A stretch of 64,000 nucleotides of DNA, taken from the NCBI RefSeq assembly GCF_965208555.1, contig NZ_OZ242342.1, positions 1,922,001-1,986,000 of the forward strand, given 5' to 3'. This DNA is from Poriferisodalis sp965208555. GTDB taxonomy: Bacteria; Actinomycetota; Acidimicrobiia; Acidimicrobiales; Poriferisodalaceae. The notes under the pieces were generated by a model. That model worked only from the letters and a program-made list of their open reading frames with translations. It was not told the DNA's origin and did no database searches. Below, one piece after another: positions 49,011 to 57,317 of this stretch. The position numbers and the translations under genes were made by a program. Every line of letters starts with the position of its first letter. The first letter of the stretch is position 1.

Positions 49011-50297
49011 GTGACCGAGCTGCATCCGACGAACGCCGGACTGTTCGACGCAGCGCGGCGTGTCATTCCGGGCGGCGTCAACTCACCCGTGCGTGCCTTC
49101 GGGTCCGTCGGCGGAACGCCGTACTTCGTGGCCTCGGCCAGCGGGCCATACGTAGTTGACGCAGAAGGTCGGCGGTTCATCGACTTCGTGCAGTCGTACG
49201 GCGCGATCATCCTCGGCCACGCTCATGCGGCCGTCACCGAGGCGGTGGCTGCTGCTGCGGCGGAAGGGACGTCCTACGGCGCACCCACCGAGCGCGAGGT
49301 GACTCTCGCCGAGCGCATCGCCAGTGTCGCGTCGGGAGTCGACCAGGTTCGCCTGACCAGCAGCGGCACCGAAGCCACCATGACGGCCGTCCGGCTGGCG
49401 CGAGGCTTCACCGGACGACCCCGGATCGTCAAGTTCGCTGGCTGCTATCACGGCCATGCTGATGCGCTGCTGGCTGCCGGCGGGAGCGGCGTGGCCACGC
49501 TCGGTCTGTCCGGCTCGGCCGGGGTCCCGCCCAGCGCCGTGGCCGACACGGTGGTGGCGCCCTACAACGTGGTGCCGGAACTCGACGACCAGGTAGCTGC
49601 GGTGGTGGTGGAGCCCGTGGCGGCGAACATGGGCTTGGTGCCGCCGGTGCCCGGCTTCCTGGCGGGCTTGCGACAGGCATGCACCGAAGCGGGGGCCCTG
49701 CTGGTCTTCGACGAGGTCATCACCGGATTCCGTCTCGGCCCAGGCGGTGCGGCCGACCGGTACGGCGTCACGCCTGACATTTCCTGCTTCGGCAAGGTCA
49801 TCGGTGGCGGCCTGCCCATCGGCGCCCTCGGCGCTCGCTCGGAGATCATGGAGACGTTGGCACCGACGGGTCCCGTGTACCAAGCCGGAACGCTGTCGGG
49901 TAACCCGCTCGCGACAGCGGCAGGGCTTGCTGCGCTGGAGCAGCTCACGCCGGCGGCCTACGCGCAGCTGGAGTCCCGTGCCGGTCAGTTCGCCGACGGT
50001 GTGCGTGAGGTGCTGGCACGTTCAGGCTTCGACGCCGCTGTCGTCCAGGTCGGCACGCTCGTGGGCCTGTACTGCGGCTCGGTCGCCGAGCCTGGTTGGG
50101 TCCCAGTCGACTATGACGATGCCCGCACAACCGATGAGCAGGCCTACGCCCGCCTGCACGCCGAGCTGCTGAAGCGCGGCGTGGCGTTCGCACCCGGCGC
50201 CTACGAGGCGATCTTCGTCGGCCTCGCCCACACCCCCGACGTCATCGACGAGGCCCTCACCAGCATCGCCGACGCCGCTGCCGCATCACAGGCCTAG
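49011..50297 (+). CDS. hemL: Glutamate-1-semialdehyde 2,1-aminomutase
   Basis: A PLP enzyme that makes 5-aminolevulinate. The GTG at 49011 gives 428 residues. VIPGGVNSPVRAFGSVGGTP, SYGAIILGHAH, SSGTEATMTAVRLARGFTGR, LVFDEVITGFRLGPGGAADR and the PLP Lys in ISCFGKVIGGGLPIGALGAR are all present. With hemA it completes the C5 route. hemB, usually in this cluster, is missing from the window. Convergent with the flavoprotein gene, 13 bases apart. Confidence 0.95.
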   Translation: MTELHPTNAGLFDAARRVIPGGVNSPVRAFGSVGGTPYFVASASGPYVVDAEGRRFIDFVQSYGAIILGHAHAAVTEAVAAAAAEGTSYGAPTEREVTLAERIASVASGVDQVRLTSSGTEATMTAVRLARGFTGRPRIVKFAGCYHGHADALLAAGGSGVATLGLSGSAGVPPSAVADTVVAPYNVVPELDDQVAAVVVEPVAANMGLVPPVPGFLAGLRQACTEAGALLVFDEVITGFRLGPGGAADRYGVTPDISCFGKVIGGGLPIGALGARSEIMETLAPTGPVYQAGTLSGNPLATAAGLAALEQLTPAAYAQLESRAGQFADGVREVLARSGFDAAVVQVGTLVGLYCGSVAEPGWVPVDYDDARTTDEQAYARLHAELLKRGVAFAPGAYEAIFVGLAHTPDVIDEALTSIADAAAASQA

Positions 50298-50310
50298 AAC
50301 GTGCGGCACC

Positions 50311-51618
50311 TCAGGTGCGGTCTCGCCAGAGTCGTGCCACCCCGGAGGCCGTCCGGTAGATGCTGCGAGGGCCGAGGGGGCCGGCGCTGCCCTGCAGCAG
50401 ATCTGTCGAGACGCGCATGGCCAGGTTTCCCATGCGGGGGGAGCGAATAGCGAGCTGTGTCAGCTTGCGCATCAACCCGGGTCGACCCAGGGCGCGAGTC
50501 GTCAGCCGGCCCAAGTGGTGGTATCGCTGCCAACGCGCGGCGAGCTCAGCCTCGTAGTGCCGCAGTTCAAGCCCGTCGTCGGCATCGAGCGCCTGCCCGA
50601 TGACCTCGGCCGCCAGCCGGCCGGTCGCCAGCGCCGGTCCGACGCCGTCGCCGTTCCAGGGATTGATGCTGCCTGCTGCGTCGCCGACAACGACCCAATT
50701 CGGCCCCGAGCGCGGCCGCACTGAGCCTCCCATCGGCAATCGGCCGCCTGCTGGTTCGGTGCGCGGTCCAGCCGGATCGATCTCCCAGCGTTCCGGGATC
50801 TGCTGGATCCACTGTTCAAAGAGGCGCTCCAGGGAAATGGCTTCGTTGCCGTAGTGATGGCTGAGCAGGCCCACGCCGACGTTGGCCGTGCCGTCCCCGA
50901 CGGGAAACACCCAGCCATATCCCGGCAGCTGGCTCCCCGCGTGGTCGGCCAATGCGAAGACCGACTCGATCCACGGCTCGGCGTGGCGCGGCGTGGGGAA
51001 ATAGGCGCGCATCGCCAGCCCCTGCGCGTAGGTCCGGGTGCGCACGGTCCCGAGCGCCCGGCCGAAATGCGAGCGGGGGCCGTCGGCGATCACGACGTAA
51101 CGGGCGCGCGCCGTCACCTCCTCGGGTGCAGGGCTCAGCCTCGTGGCGACGCACCCGCGCAGGTGACCGTCGGTGATCAGCGGCGCCGTGACCTCGGTGC
51201 CGGTGAGCATGCGCGCTCCGGCAGACTGCGCCCGGGCGAACGTCAGCGCATCGAGGCGCGACCGGCGCGCTACGACGCCGTAGCCGGGCCATTGCTCGCC
51301 TTGGGGCCACGGCACTTCGAGGCTCTGTCCATGAGCGGTGATGCGCAGCCCGCGATGCCGGTGCCAGCGCGCTGCGCTCGGATCACAACCCATGTCGAGG
51401 AGCTCGCCCACGGCAACCGGCGTGAGGGCGTCGCCGCACACGCGCTCGCGTGGATGCGTCGAGCGCTCGATGAGCAGCACATCGCGTCCCGCCAGTGCCA
51501 GCCAGTACGCGGCGGCGCAACCCGCCGGCCCGCCACCGACGACGAGCACGTCGCAAGCGAGCGTCTGGGTCAAGGTGTCGCGGTCACATTCGGAGCTCGG
51601 TGCAGATCGGTTCAGCAT
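50311..51618 (-). CDS. Geranylgeranyl reductase-family FAD-dependent oxidoreductase (menaquinone reductase-like)
   Basis: 435 residues from ATG 51618. The FAD motif DVLVVGGGPAGCAAAYWLAL, then CGDALTPVAVGELLDMGC, the family box GYGWVFPVGDGTANVGVGLL and GDAAGSINPWNGDGVGPALA. In mycobacteria a member (MenJ) reduces one isoprene unit of menaquinone; others act on geranylgeranyl lipids. Its place beside quinol-oxidising complex genes makes a menaquinone substrate attractive but unproven. Downstream of the anchored cytochrome c in the same direction, with a 26-base gap. Confidence 0.83.
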   Translation of the reverse strand: MLNRSAPSSECDRDTLTQTLACDVLVVGGGPAGCAAAYWLALAGRDVLLIERSTHPRERVCGDALTPVAVGELLDMGCDPSAARWHRHRGLRITAHGQSLEVPWPQGEQWPGYGVVARRSRLDALTFARAQSAGARMLTGTEVTAPLITDGHLRGCVATRLSPAPEEVTARARYVVIADGPRSHFGRALGTVRTRTYAQGLAMRAYFPTPRHAEPWIESVFALADHAGSQLPGYGWVFPVGDGTANVGVGLLSHHYGNEAISLERLFEQWIQQIPERWEIDPAGPRTEPAGGRLPMGGSVRPRSGPNWVVVGDAAGSINPWNGDGVGPALATGRLAAEVIGQALDADDGLELRHYEAELAARWQRYHHLGRLTTRALGRPGLMRKLTQLAIRSPRMGNLAMRVSTDLLQGSAGPLGPRSIYRTASGVARLWRDRT

Positions 51619-51644
51619 GGGCGCCGCAACGCCGCAGGGATGGC

Positions 51645-52418
51645 TTAGTGGCCGCCGCCGCCACCCCCGCCGGACACAGCGCCGCCGCCGAGATGCTCCC
51701 ACTCGGCGTTGCGTTCGGCGGCCACTTCGTCGCTGATGACCTCGCCGCCGATCACTTCGCGTACGTATCGCGCGACCGAGTACAGCTGGTGATCATTGAG
51801 CACATCACCGAATGCGGGCATGTTGGACTCGGTCTCGCCGGTGATGTGGGCGCCGCCGGGCCGGTTCGGATCGCCGTAGACCTGGCCGATGCCGATGCCT
51901 TCGGAGCCCACCGAGATCCACTCGATGAACGAGTCGTCCAGGTCGGGGAAGGTCAGCAGCACCTCACCGTTCCACAGCGGGCGTCCCACGCCGCTGCCGT
52001 CGCTGCCGGAGCCATCACCGACGTGACAGCTCGCGCAGCGCACCGCGTAGGTTGCCGCGCCCTCGTTGATGGCGGTGATGGGCTCGGGGGGCGGCTCGGT
52101 CAGCTTCACGTAGACGAACGCCCACAACGGCAGGCAGAACAGCACCGGAAGCACCCAGATCGGAATCCGGTGTCGCGTCTGGGCTGCGACGACCCATGCC
52201 GGGTCCGGCGGGGCTTCGGGCTCTGTCTCGAGCTGGGCCGCCTCGCGCGCCGCGGCGATCATCTCTGCCTGCGTGGGCCCTGCGTCGGGAGCTGCTCCGG
52301 CTGCGGGTGCCGCCGCGCTCGCGGCGCCGCCGCTGCCGCTGCCGTCGTCTTCGAGAACCCCCAGCGCAATGCGACGCTGTCGCGAGCGCTCCAGCAGGTA
52401 CTCGGGAACTTCGGTCAC
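51645..52418 (-). CDS. Membrane-anchored monoheme cytochrome c
   Basis: 257 residues. It begins MTEVPEYLLERSRQRRIALG, followed by a low-complexity region, a single helix (IPIWVLPVLFCLPLWAFVYV, about 85-105) and a cytochrome c domain with CASCH (128-132) and an axial Met candidate in ESNMPAFGDVL. The C-terminus is glycine-rich. The N-terminal dozen residues closely match those of the cytochrome b subunit at 54521. GTG start with GGAGG; it overlaps the small upstream frame. Probably an electron carrier from the quinol-oxidising complex to the oxidase. Confidence 0.87.
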   Translation of the reverse strand: MTEVPEYLLERSRQRRIALGVLEDDGSGSGGAASAAAPAAGAAPDAGPTQAEMIAAAREAAQLETEPEAPPDPAWVVAAQTRHRIPIWVLPVLFCLPLWAFVYVKLTEPPPEPITAINEGAATYAVRCASCHVGDGSGSDGSGVGRPLWNGEVLLTFPDLDDSFIEWISVGSEGIGIGQVYGDPNRPGGAHITGETESNMPAFGDVLNDHQLYSVARYVREVIGGEVISDEVAAERNAEWEHLGGGAVSGGGGGGGH

Positions 52419-52516
52419 GGGATCCTCCGCGGGGTTGCCCCCAGGGGTTCTGGCACGGCCGGCACGGCTAGGCGGCGGCGCTGAACGATGAGCCTTCCCG
52501 TGGCCGCATCAGTCAT
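52415..52516 (-). CDS. Possible 33-residue leader peptide upstream of the cytochrome c gene
   Basis: MTDAATGRLIVQRRRLAVPA and 13 more residues. The ATG is preceded by GGAG at six bases, a good ribosome site, and its stop overlaps the cytochrome c GTG (GTGA), the same coupling used by real genes in this genome. It has no recognised domain; it may be a translated leader or regulatory peptide. Confidence 0.35.
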   Translation of the reverse strand: MTDAATGRLIVQRRRLAVPAVPEPLGATPRRIP

Positions 52517-52827
52517 TTCCCGCTCCTGTTCGCTGCCGCTCACGGGCCGCTCGGGCCACGGCTTCGCCTCTCGGTTCGCAGGGCACGATACGCGCCCGAG
52601 CGCACCGAGGCGCAAGTCTGCCATGCAGTCACCCCGATGGCGCAGTAACCACATGTCCCGGATTGTGGCGAGCGCTGGCCGTCGTGCTAGAACATCACGC
52701 GCCATGGCCGGGGCGCCGGTAATCTTTGCCCCGGCCTCGCTGCGGCTGACGCACTCGATACATCATCGATTGGGCCAGTTCGCAACAGTCCTGACACGCC
52801 GACGGGAGAACGCGGGAGGAACACCGA
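52517..52827. other. Divergent promoter region between the cytochrome c gene and the b6-type complex operon
   Basis: About 310 bases with no convincing gene apart from the leader frame to the left. The right part (52740-52800) is less GC-rich and contains ATACATCATCGATTG. The rightward operon has GGAGG nine bases before its GTG start. Promoters for both directions must lie here; I cannot pick out boxes with confidence. Confidence 0.5.
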
Positions 52828-53262
52828 GTGGTTGCACTCGTCACATCGATCCTCGTCACCGCGCTGATGGTCTACCTGCTCGTGTGGTACGGCAAGCGCC
52901 GCCCGACCGACCGCCCCACTACCTGGGGCGAAGCCATGCTGGGGGCTGCCTACGTCTTCATGCTGATGCTGCTGGTGTTCGGCATCGTGCCTGACCGCTG
53001 GATCCGCCTCACCGACAACGAGTGGGGCTGGTCGGTGGAACGCTTCCTGGTCACTGAAGGCCAGTTCATGACCTCGCCGATCACGTTCCCGCCGACGCGC
53101 ATCGATCTCAAGAAGGTCAGCGACATCGTGGTGGTCATCGAGCACCTGATCGCGTTCATCGGATTGCCGGTGCTGGCGATGTGGTGGCAGAAACGCGACA
53201 AGGCCCAACCCGCTGCCGAGCCGATTTCGGACTACGGCCGTCCACTGGTCAAAGGCAACTGA
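52828..53262 (+). CDS. Membrane protein of the b6-type complex operon, unknown function
   Basis: 144 residues with three predicted helices: the N-terminus (VALVTSILVTALMVYLLVWY), about 36-55 (GEAMLGAAYVFMLMLLVFGI) and about 99-120 (DIVVVIEHLIAFIGLPVLAM). An amphipathic, Trp-rich loop lies between helices 2 and 3. GTG start with GGAGG. It is first in an operon with ferredoxin and the cytochrome b genes, 11 bases from the ferredoxin. No family recognised; it is a candidate accessory subunit. Confidence 0.7.
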   Translation: MVALVTSILVTALMVYLLVWYGKRRPTDRPTTWGEAMLGAAYVFMLMLLVFGIVPDRWIRLTDNEWGWSVERFLVTEGQFMTSPITFPPTRIDLKKVSDIVVVIEHLIAFIGLPVLAMWWQKRDKAQPAAEPISDYGRPLVKGN

Positions 53263-53273
53263 GAGCGCGACGA

Positions 53274-53690
53274 ATGGCTGCGAACGACGCGAACCCGCCG
53301 ATGCCCAAGTTCCGGGACGACTACCTGTTGCAGCAGGTTGACGCCTCGTACCTCGACGCGGCCGTCAAGCCGAAGCAGTTCATCAACATCGACCAGTCCG
53401 AGTGCATCCAGTGCGAGGGCTGCGTGGACATCTGCCCGTGGAAGTGCATCTGGTACGTGTCCACCGAGGCGGTCGACGAGGCCGTCGGCGTCGACCTGCC
53501 GGGCCTCGATCCCACGGACAACGCCATCTTCATCATCGACGACGACGTGTGCACCCGCTGTGCGCTGTGCGTCGACCGCTGCCCGACCGGCGTCATCACG
53601 CTCGGGCGGGTCAGCAACAATCCGCCGCCGGAGGGCGATGTCCACGGCCGGACCCACACCCACGGCTATGCCTACGGAATGCGGCTCTAA
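53274..53690 (+). CDS. Two-cluster (2x[4Fe-4S]) ferredoxin-type protein
   Basis: 138 residues. Cluster motifs are at Cys44/47/50/54 (CIQCEGCVDICP) and Cys93/96/99/103 (CTRCALCVDRCP). The insert between them is long (about 39 residues), and there is an N-terminal extension with FRDDYLLQQVDASYLDAAVK. The tail is His-rich (HGRTHTHGYAYGMRL). It starts 11 bases after the membrane protein and ends two bases before the cytochrome b start, so it should be made with the complex. A ferredoxin inside a quinol-cytochrome c oxidoreductase operon is unusual. Confidence 0.88.
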   Translation: MAANDANPPMPKFRDDYLLQQVDASYLDAAVKPKQFINIDQSECIQCEGCVDICPWKCIWYVSTEAVDEAVGVDLPGLDPTDNAIFIIDDDVCTRCALCVDRCPTGVITLGRVSNNPPPEGDVHGRTHTHGYAYGMRL

Positions 53691-53692
53691 AC

Positions 53693-54493
53693 ATGGCGAA
53701 CACTCTCGAGTCCCCCAATGCCAAGCCAAAGCTGCCGCAGCGTCTCCAGAACGCGCAGCAGCAGGCAGCCGATTGGATGCAGGACAGCCAGTTCTGGACA
53801 TCGATCTTCCGACCCGGCTCGATCTTCCGGAAGGGCTACACCGACAGCCCCCGGAACCGGTCCTACGTGATCATGAACAGCGTGCTGTACCACCTTCACC
53901 CGGTGAAGGTGAAGCGGCACGCCGTGAAGGTGAGCTACACGCTGTGCCTGGGCGGTCTGAGCTTCTTCCTGTTCATCCTGCTGACGATCACCGGCATCTT
54001 CCTGATGTTCTTCTACCGCCCGACCGACACGGCAGCGTGGTTGGACATCGAGAGCCTCCACACCCAGGTGGCGTTCGGCCTGCTCGTGCGCAACATGCAT
54101 CGATGGGCCGCACACCTGATGGTGATCACGGTGTTCTTGCACATGGCCCGCGTCTTCTATCACGGCGCCTACAAGGCGCCGAGAGAGTTCAACTGGGTCG
54201 TCGGCGTCATGCTGCTGCAGCTGACGTTGCTGCTCGCGTTCACCGGCTACCTGCTGCCGTGGGATCAGCTCGCGCTGTGGGCGGTCACGGTGGGCACCAA
54301 CATGATGGGCTTCACGCCGGTCTTCGGCGAGCAAGTGCGATTCGTACTGCTCGGCGGCCAGCAGATAGGCGCGGAGACGCTATTGCGCTGGTACGTGCTG
54401 CACGTCTTGATGCTTCCCTTCGTGATCGTCATCTTCATGGCGATCCACTTCTGGAGAGTGAGAAAGGACGGAGGCATTTCGGGGCCGCTGTAG
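53693..54493 (+). CDS. Cytochrome b6-type subunit (N-terminal half of cytochrome b)
   Basis: 266 residues with four core helices after a ~75-residue N-terminal extension. The bis-heme ligands are H-x13-H in helix B (MHRWAAHLMVITVFLH) and a pair in helix D (YVLHVLMLPFVIVIFMAIHF) spaced by 14 intervening residues. That spacing is as in b6 and one more than in bc1. LLLAFTGYLLPWDQLALWAV is the Qo-site region. With the next gene it forms a split cytochrome b. Confidence 0.92.
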   Translation: MANTLESPNAKPKLPQRLQNAQQQAADWMQDSQFWTSIFRPGSIFRKGYTDSPRNRSYVIMNSVLYHLHPVKVKRHAVKVSYTLCLGGLSFFLFILLTITGIFLMFFYRPTDTAAWLDIESLHTQVAFGLLVRNMHRWAAHLMVITVFLHMARVFYHGAYKAPREFNWVVGVMLLQLTLLLAFTGYLLPWDQLALWAVTVGTNMMGFTPVFGEQVRFVLLGGQQIGAETLLRWYVLHVLMLPFVIVIFMAIHFWRVRKDGGISGPL

Positions 54494-54520
54494 GAAGCCT
54501 GAGCGTCCCGAGCCATCAGC

Positions 54521-55267
54521 ATGACTGAGATCCCCGAACACCTCCTGCGCCGGAGCGCCGAAGCCAGGGCCCGCGCGACCGGCGCGCCCGCGGCAGGCGA
54601 AGGCGAGGCGCCGGCTGCGGCGCAGCCCGGCGACGACGACGGTGTCACGATCCCCCGATCGCTGCTGGAAGCCAGCCAGCAGCCCGGCGGCGCGCCGGCG
54701 GGCGGCCCTGCAGCTGCAGGCGGGGGAGTGGCCACCGCGCTGCCGCCGCTCATGGGAGGGCCAGCGGGCAACACCCACCGCCTGCTGACCGTCGTCAAGT
54801 CGGGCTCGATCCAAGACGTCAAGGCCAGCCCGGGTGACAAGGTCCACGTCTGGCCGCACCTGCTGGCCGCCGAATTCACCGCAGCGCTGTTCATCACGGC
54901 CTTCACGCTGGTCTTCTCGCTGTTCATCAACGCGCCGCTGCTCGAGCTCGCCAACCACAACGAGACGCCCAACCCGTCCAAGGCGCCGTGGTATTTCCTG
55001 GGCCTCCAGGAACTGCTCACGATGTTCGACCCGATGATCGCCGGGGTGACCATCCCCGGTGTCGCGCTGATACTGCTGGCCTTCGCCCCCTACGTCGACA
55101 GGAACCCCTCGATGCGACCCGAGGATCGCAAGTTCGCCATCTCGATCCAGACGATCCACCTCATGTTCTGGGCAGTCCTGGTGATCATCGGCTCGTTCTT
55201 CCGGGGGCAGGGCTTCAACTTCACCTACCCGTGGGACACCGGTCTGCACGGCATCTTCCACTTGTAG
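54521..55267 (+). CDS. Cytochrome b C-terminal half (subunit IV-like)
   Basis: 248 residues. The start MTEIPEHLLRRSAEARARAT is followed by an Ala/Pro/Gly-rich linker. Three helices follow, with NPSKAPWYFLGLQELLTMFD in place of the Qo-site PEWY loop, the form seen in split cytochrome b of Gram-positives. Its N-terminal motif is shared with the divergent membrane cytochrome c. Part of the quinol-oxidising site together with the Rieske protein. Confidence 0.9.
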   Translation: MTEIPEHLLRRSAEARARATGAPAAGEGEAPAAAQPGDDDGVTIPRSLLEASQQPGGAPAGGPAAAGGGVATALPPLMGGPAGNTHRLLTVVKSGSIQDVKASPGDKVHVWPHLLAAEFTAALFITAFTLVFSLFINAPLLELANHNETPNPSKAPWYFLGLQELLTMFDPMIAGVTIPGVALILLAFAPYVDRNPSMRPEDRKFAISIQTIHLMFWAVLVIIGSFFRGQGFNFTYPWDTGLHGIFHL

Positions 55268-55279
55268 GAGCACGTCGGC

Positions 55280-56170
55280 ATGTCCACCGGAACGATTCTC
55301 GCGATTGCCATCCCGGTCATCGTCGTGCTGGGTGCGGTGGTCGCGTTCGTCTCGCTGCGCCGCCGGGATGCCACCGGTCTGGGGCACCTGTCGCGCGAAA
55401 CCCGCCGTCGGGACGAGCTGGCGGCTGCCGCGGGCGGTGACGACGCTGCCGACGAAGACGGCACTGGCGCCTTCGGTGTGAGCGTGCAAGCCCAGGAGCT
55501 GGAGCGCTCGGTAGCCGCTGAGCGCCGCCCGTCGCCCGTGGCTGTCGCCGAGCCTGAGCTGCCGCAGGACTGGGCGCCGCCGCCGTCCGACGAGGTGGGT
55601 GTCACGCGGCGGCAGTTCCTGAACCGGTCGTCGGTGATGCTGATGGCGACCGGTCTGGGCACCTTCAATGCCGCCATGCTGGCCTTCTTGTGGCCACGCC
55701 CGACGGGCGGATTCGGATCGAAGATCAAGATCGGCACGGTCGCATCGGTCGACGAGGCGATCACATCGTCCACGCCGGCCGAGAACTTCTCGTACTTCTC
55801 TGAGGCGCAGAGCTACATCCAGCCCTACCCCACCGATTCAGCGACGCTGTCGAACGCCGAGACGGTGTACGGCGGTGCGATTCTCGACGGCATGCGGCTG
55901 GGCTACGTCGCGCTGTGGCAAGTCTGCCCGCACCTGGGCTGCAAGGTGCCGGTGTGCGGCAGCTCGCAGTGGTTCGAGTGCCCGTGCCACGGCTCGAAGT
56001 ACAACCGCGTGGGCGAGAAGAAGTCCGGTCCGGCGCCCCGTGGCATGGATCGCTTCCCGGTGACCATCGAGGGCGGCAGCGTCTACGTCGACACCGGCAC
56101 CGTGTCGCAGGGACCGGCGATCGGCACCGACTCCACGGGCCAGGGCCTCGAGGGGCCGCACTGTGCCTGA
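55280..56170 (+). CDS. Rieske 2Fe-2S protein
   Basis: 296 residues. An N-terminal helix (about 5-25) and a charged linker precede a Tat-like segment TRRQFLNRSS (109-118) with a following hydrophobic helix. The Rieske fold has ligands Cys216/His218 and Cys234/His237 (VCPHLGCKV, ECPCHGSKYN), with Cys221 and Cys236 for the disulfide. Two membrane segments rather than one are unusual. It takes the first electron from quinol. Confidence 0.94.
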   Translation: MSTGTILAIAIPVIVVLGAVVAFVSLRRRDATGLGHLSRETRRRDELAAAAGGDDAADEDGTGAFGVSVQAQELERSVAAERRPSPVAVAEPELPQDWAPPPSDEVGVTRRQFLNRSSVMLMATGLGTFNAAMLAFLWPRPTGGFGSKIKIGTVASVDEAITSSTPAENFSYFSEAQSYIQPYPTDSATLSNAETVYGGAILDGMRLGYVALWQVCPHLGCKVPVCGSSQWFECPCHGSKYNRVGEKKSGPAPRGMDRFPVTIEGGSVYVDTGTVSQGPAIGTDSTGQGLEGPHCA

Positions 56171-57317
56171 GTTGAGCCACATGCTGGCTGCCAGCACGGA
56201 GCGTTCGATCGCGATCGTGCTCTTGGCGATTGTCGTTGTCGGATGGGCGATCTATGTCTTCGTCAACATCCGCCAGGCGAAGGCCGAGGTGGGCAGCGAG
56301 ATCGAGCTGGCACCCAATCGTGGCAATCTGCCCGACGACGAGGAACTCGAAGGCCGACGGCTGGAGAAGGTCCAGGCCTTCGGTGTCCTGATGCTGCTGA
56401 TCATGGCGCTCGTCCTGCCCGTCTACTGGATGCTCGAGGGCGGGCGCCGTTCAGGCGCAGAGACGTCGTTCTCCGAAGCCGCCGTGATCCGCGGTGAGGC
56501 TGTCGCAACCGCTGCGGAATGCACTGACTGCCATGGCGCCGACCTCGGCGGTGCCCGTTTCGCACCGGTGGTGCTCGACATCGGTCACCAGTTCTCCGAC
56601 AAGGGGTCCTTCATCATCAACACGACGTGGGAAGCGCCGTCCCTCGACGACGTGTTCACGCGTTTCGACACCGATGCCGAGACGTTGGATGAGGTCACTG
56701 AAGTCCGCCAGATCTTGGTGTACGGCCGCGGCGTGATGCCGGCGTGGGGCCTTGAGGGCGGTGGGCCGTACAACGATCAGCAGATCGACGACCTCGTGGC
56801 ATGGCTGTGGGACAACAGGATTGACGCCGAAGACGACAACAACACCGAGGCGAGGGCTCGCGCCAAGGCTCGCTACGAGGCGGAGTTCGCTGCCCAGCGC
56901 GAAGAGAATCCGTCGGTGACCCAGGGAGCAGTCCTGTTCGACCTCCACTGCGCTCGCTGCCACACGCCGCGCTGGCCCGGCCGTGGCCTGGCCCAGCTGC
57001 CCAACAACGGGGGATCGGTCGAGGTGCTTCCCGGTCCAGACGGCGCCGGCCGTTATGGACCGGCGCTCAACAGCGTGAGCCTGCGGCGGCTGTTCCCTGA
57101 ATTCGAAGATCACGTCTCATTCATCACTGACGGCGCCGCGGACAACGTGCCCTACGGCCAGTTCGCGCGCCTCGGCAACTACGGCATGCCGGGCTTCGGC
57201 AAGGTGCTGGACGAAGACGAGATCCGGGCCATTGCCGCGTACGAGCGCAGCCTCGATCCGCAGCGCCAGGCTGGCGTGGGCTTCGAGGAACTGCACGAGC
57301 CGGGAGACGACGAATGA
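56163..57317 (+). CDS. Membrane-anchored diheme cytochrome c
   Basis: 384 residues with two N-terminal helices (about 15-35 and 71-91). Two cytochrome c domains follow, with CTDCH (120-124) and CARCH (263-267). Met ligand candidates are RGVMPAWGL and YGMPGFGKV. GTG start overlapping the Rieske stop. It probably replaces cytochrome c1 as the electron exit of the complex, analogous to QcrC of actinobacteria, although its helices are at the N- rather than the C-terminus. Confidence 0.88.
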   Translation: MPELSHMLAASTERSIAIVLLAIVVVGWAIYVFVNIRQAKAEVGSEIELAPNRGNLPDDEELEGRRLEKVQAFGVLMLLIMALVLPVYWMLEGGRRSGAETSFSEAAVIRGEAVATAAECTDCHGADLGGARFAPVVLDIGHQFSDKGSFIINTTWEAPSLDDVFTRFDTDAETLDEVTEVRQILVYGRGVMPAWGLEGGGPYNDQQIDDLVAWLWDNRIDAEDDNNTEARARAKARYEAEFAAQREENPSVTQGAVLFDLHCARCHTPRWPGRGLAQLPNNGGSVEVLPGPDGAGRYGPALNSVSLRRLFPEFEDHVSFITDGAADNVPYGQFARLGNYGMPGFGKVLDEDEIRAIAAYERSLDPQRQAGVGFEELHEPGDDE

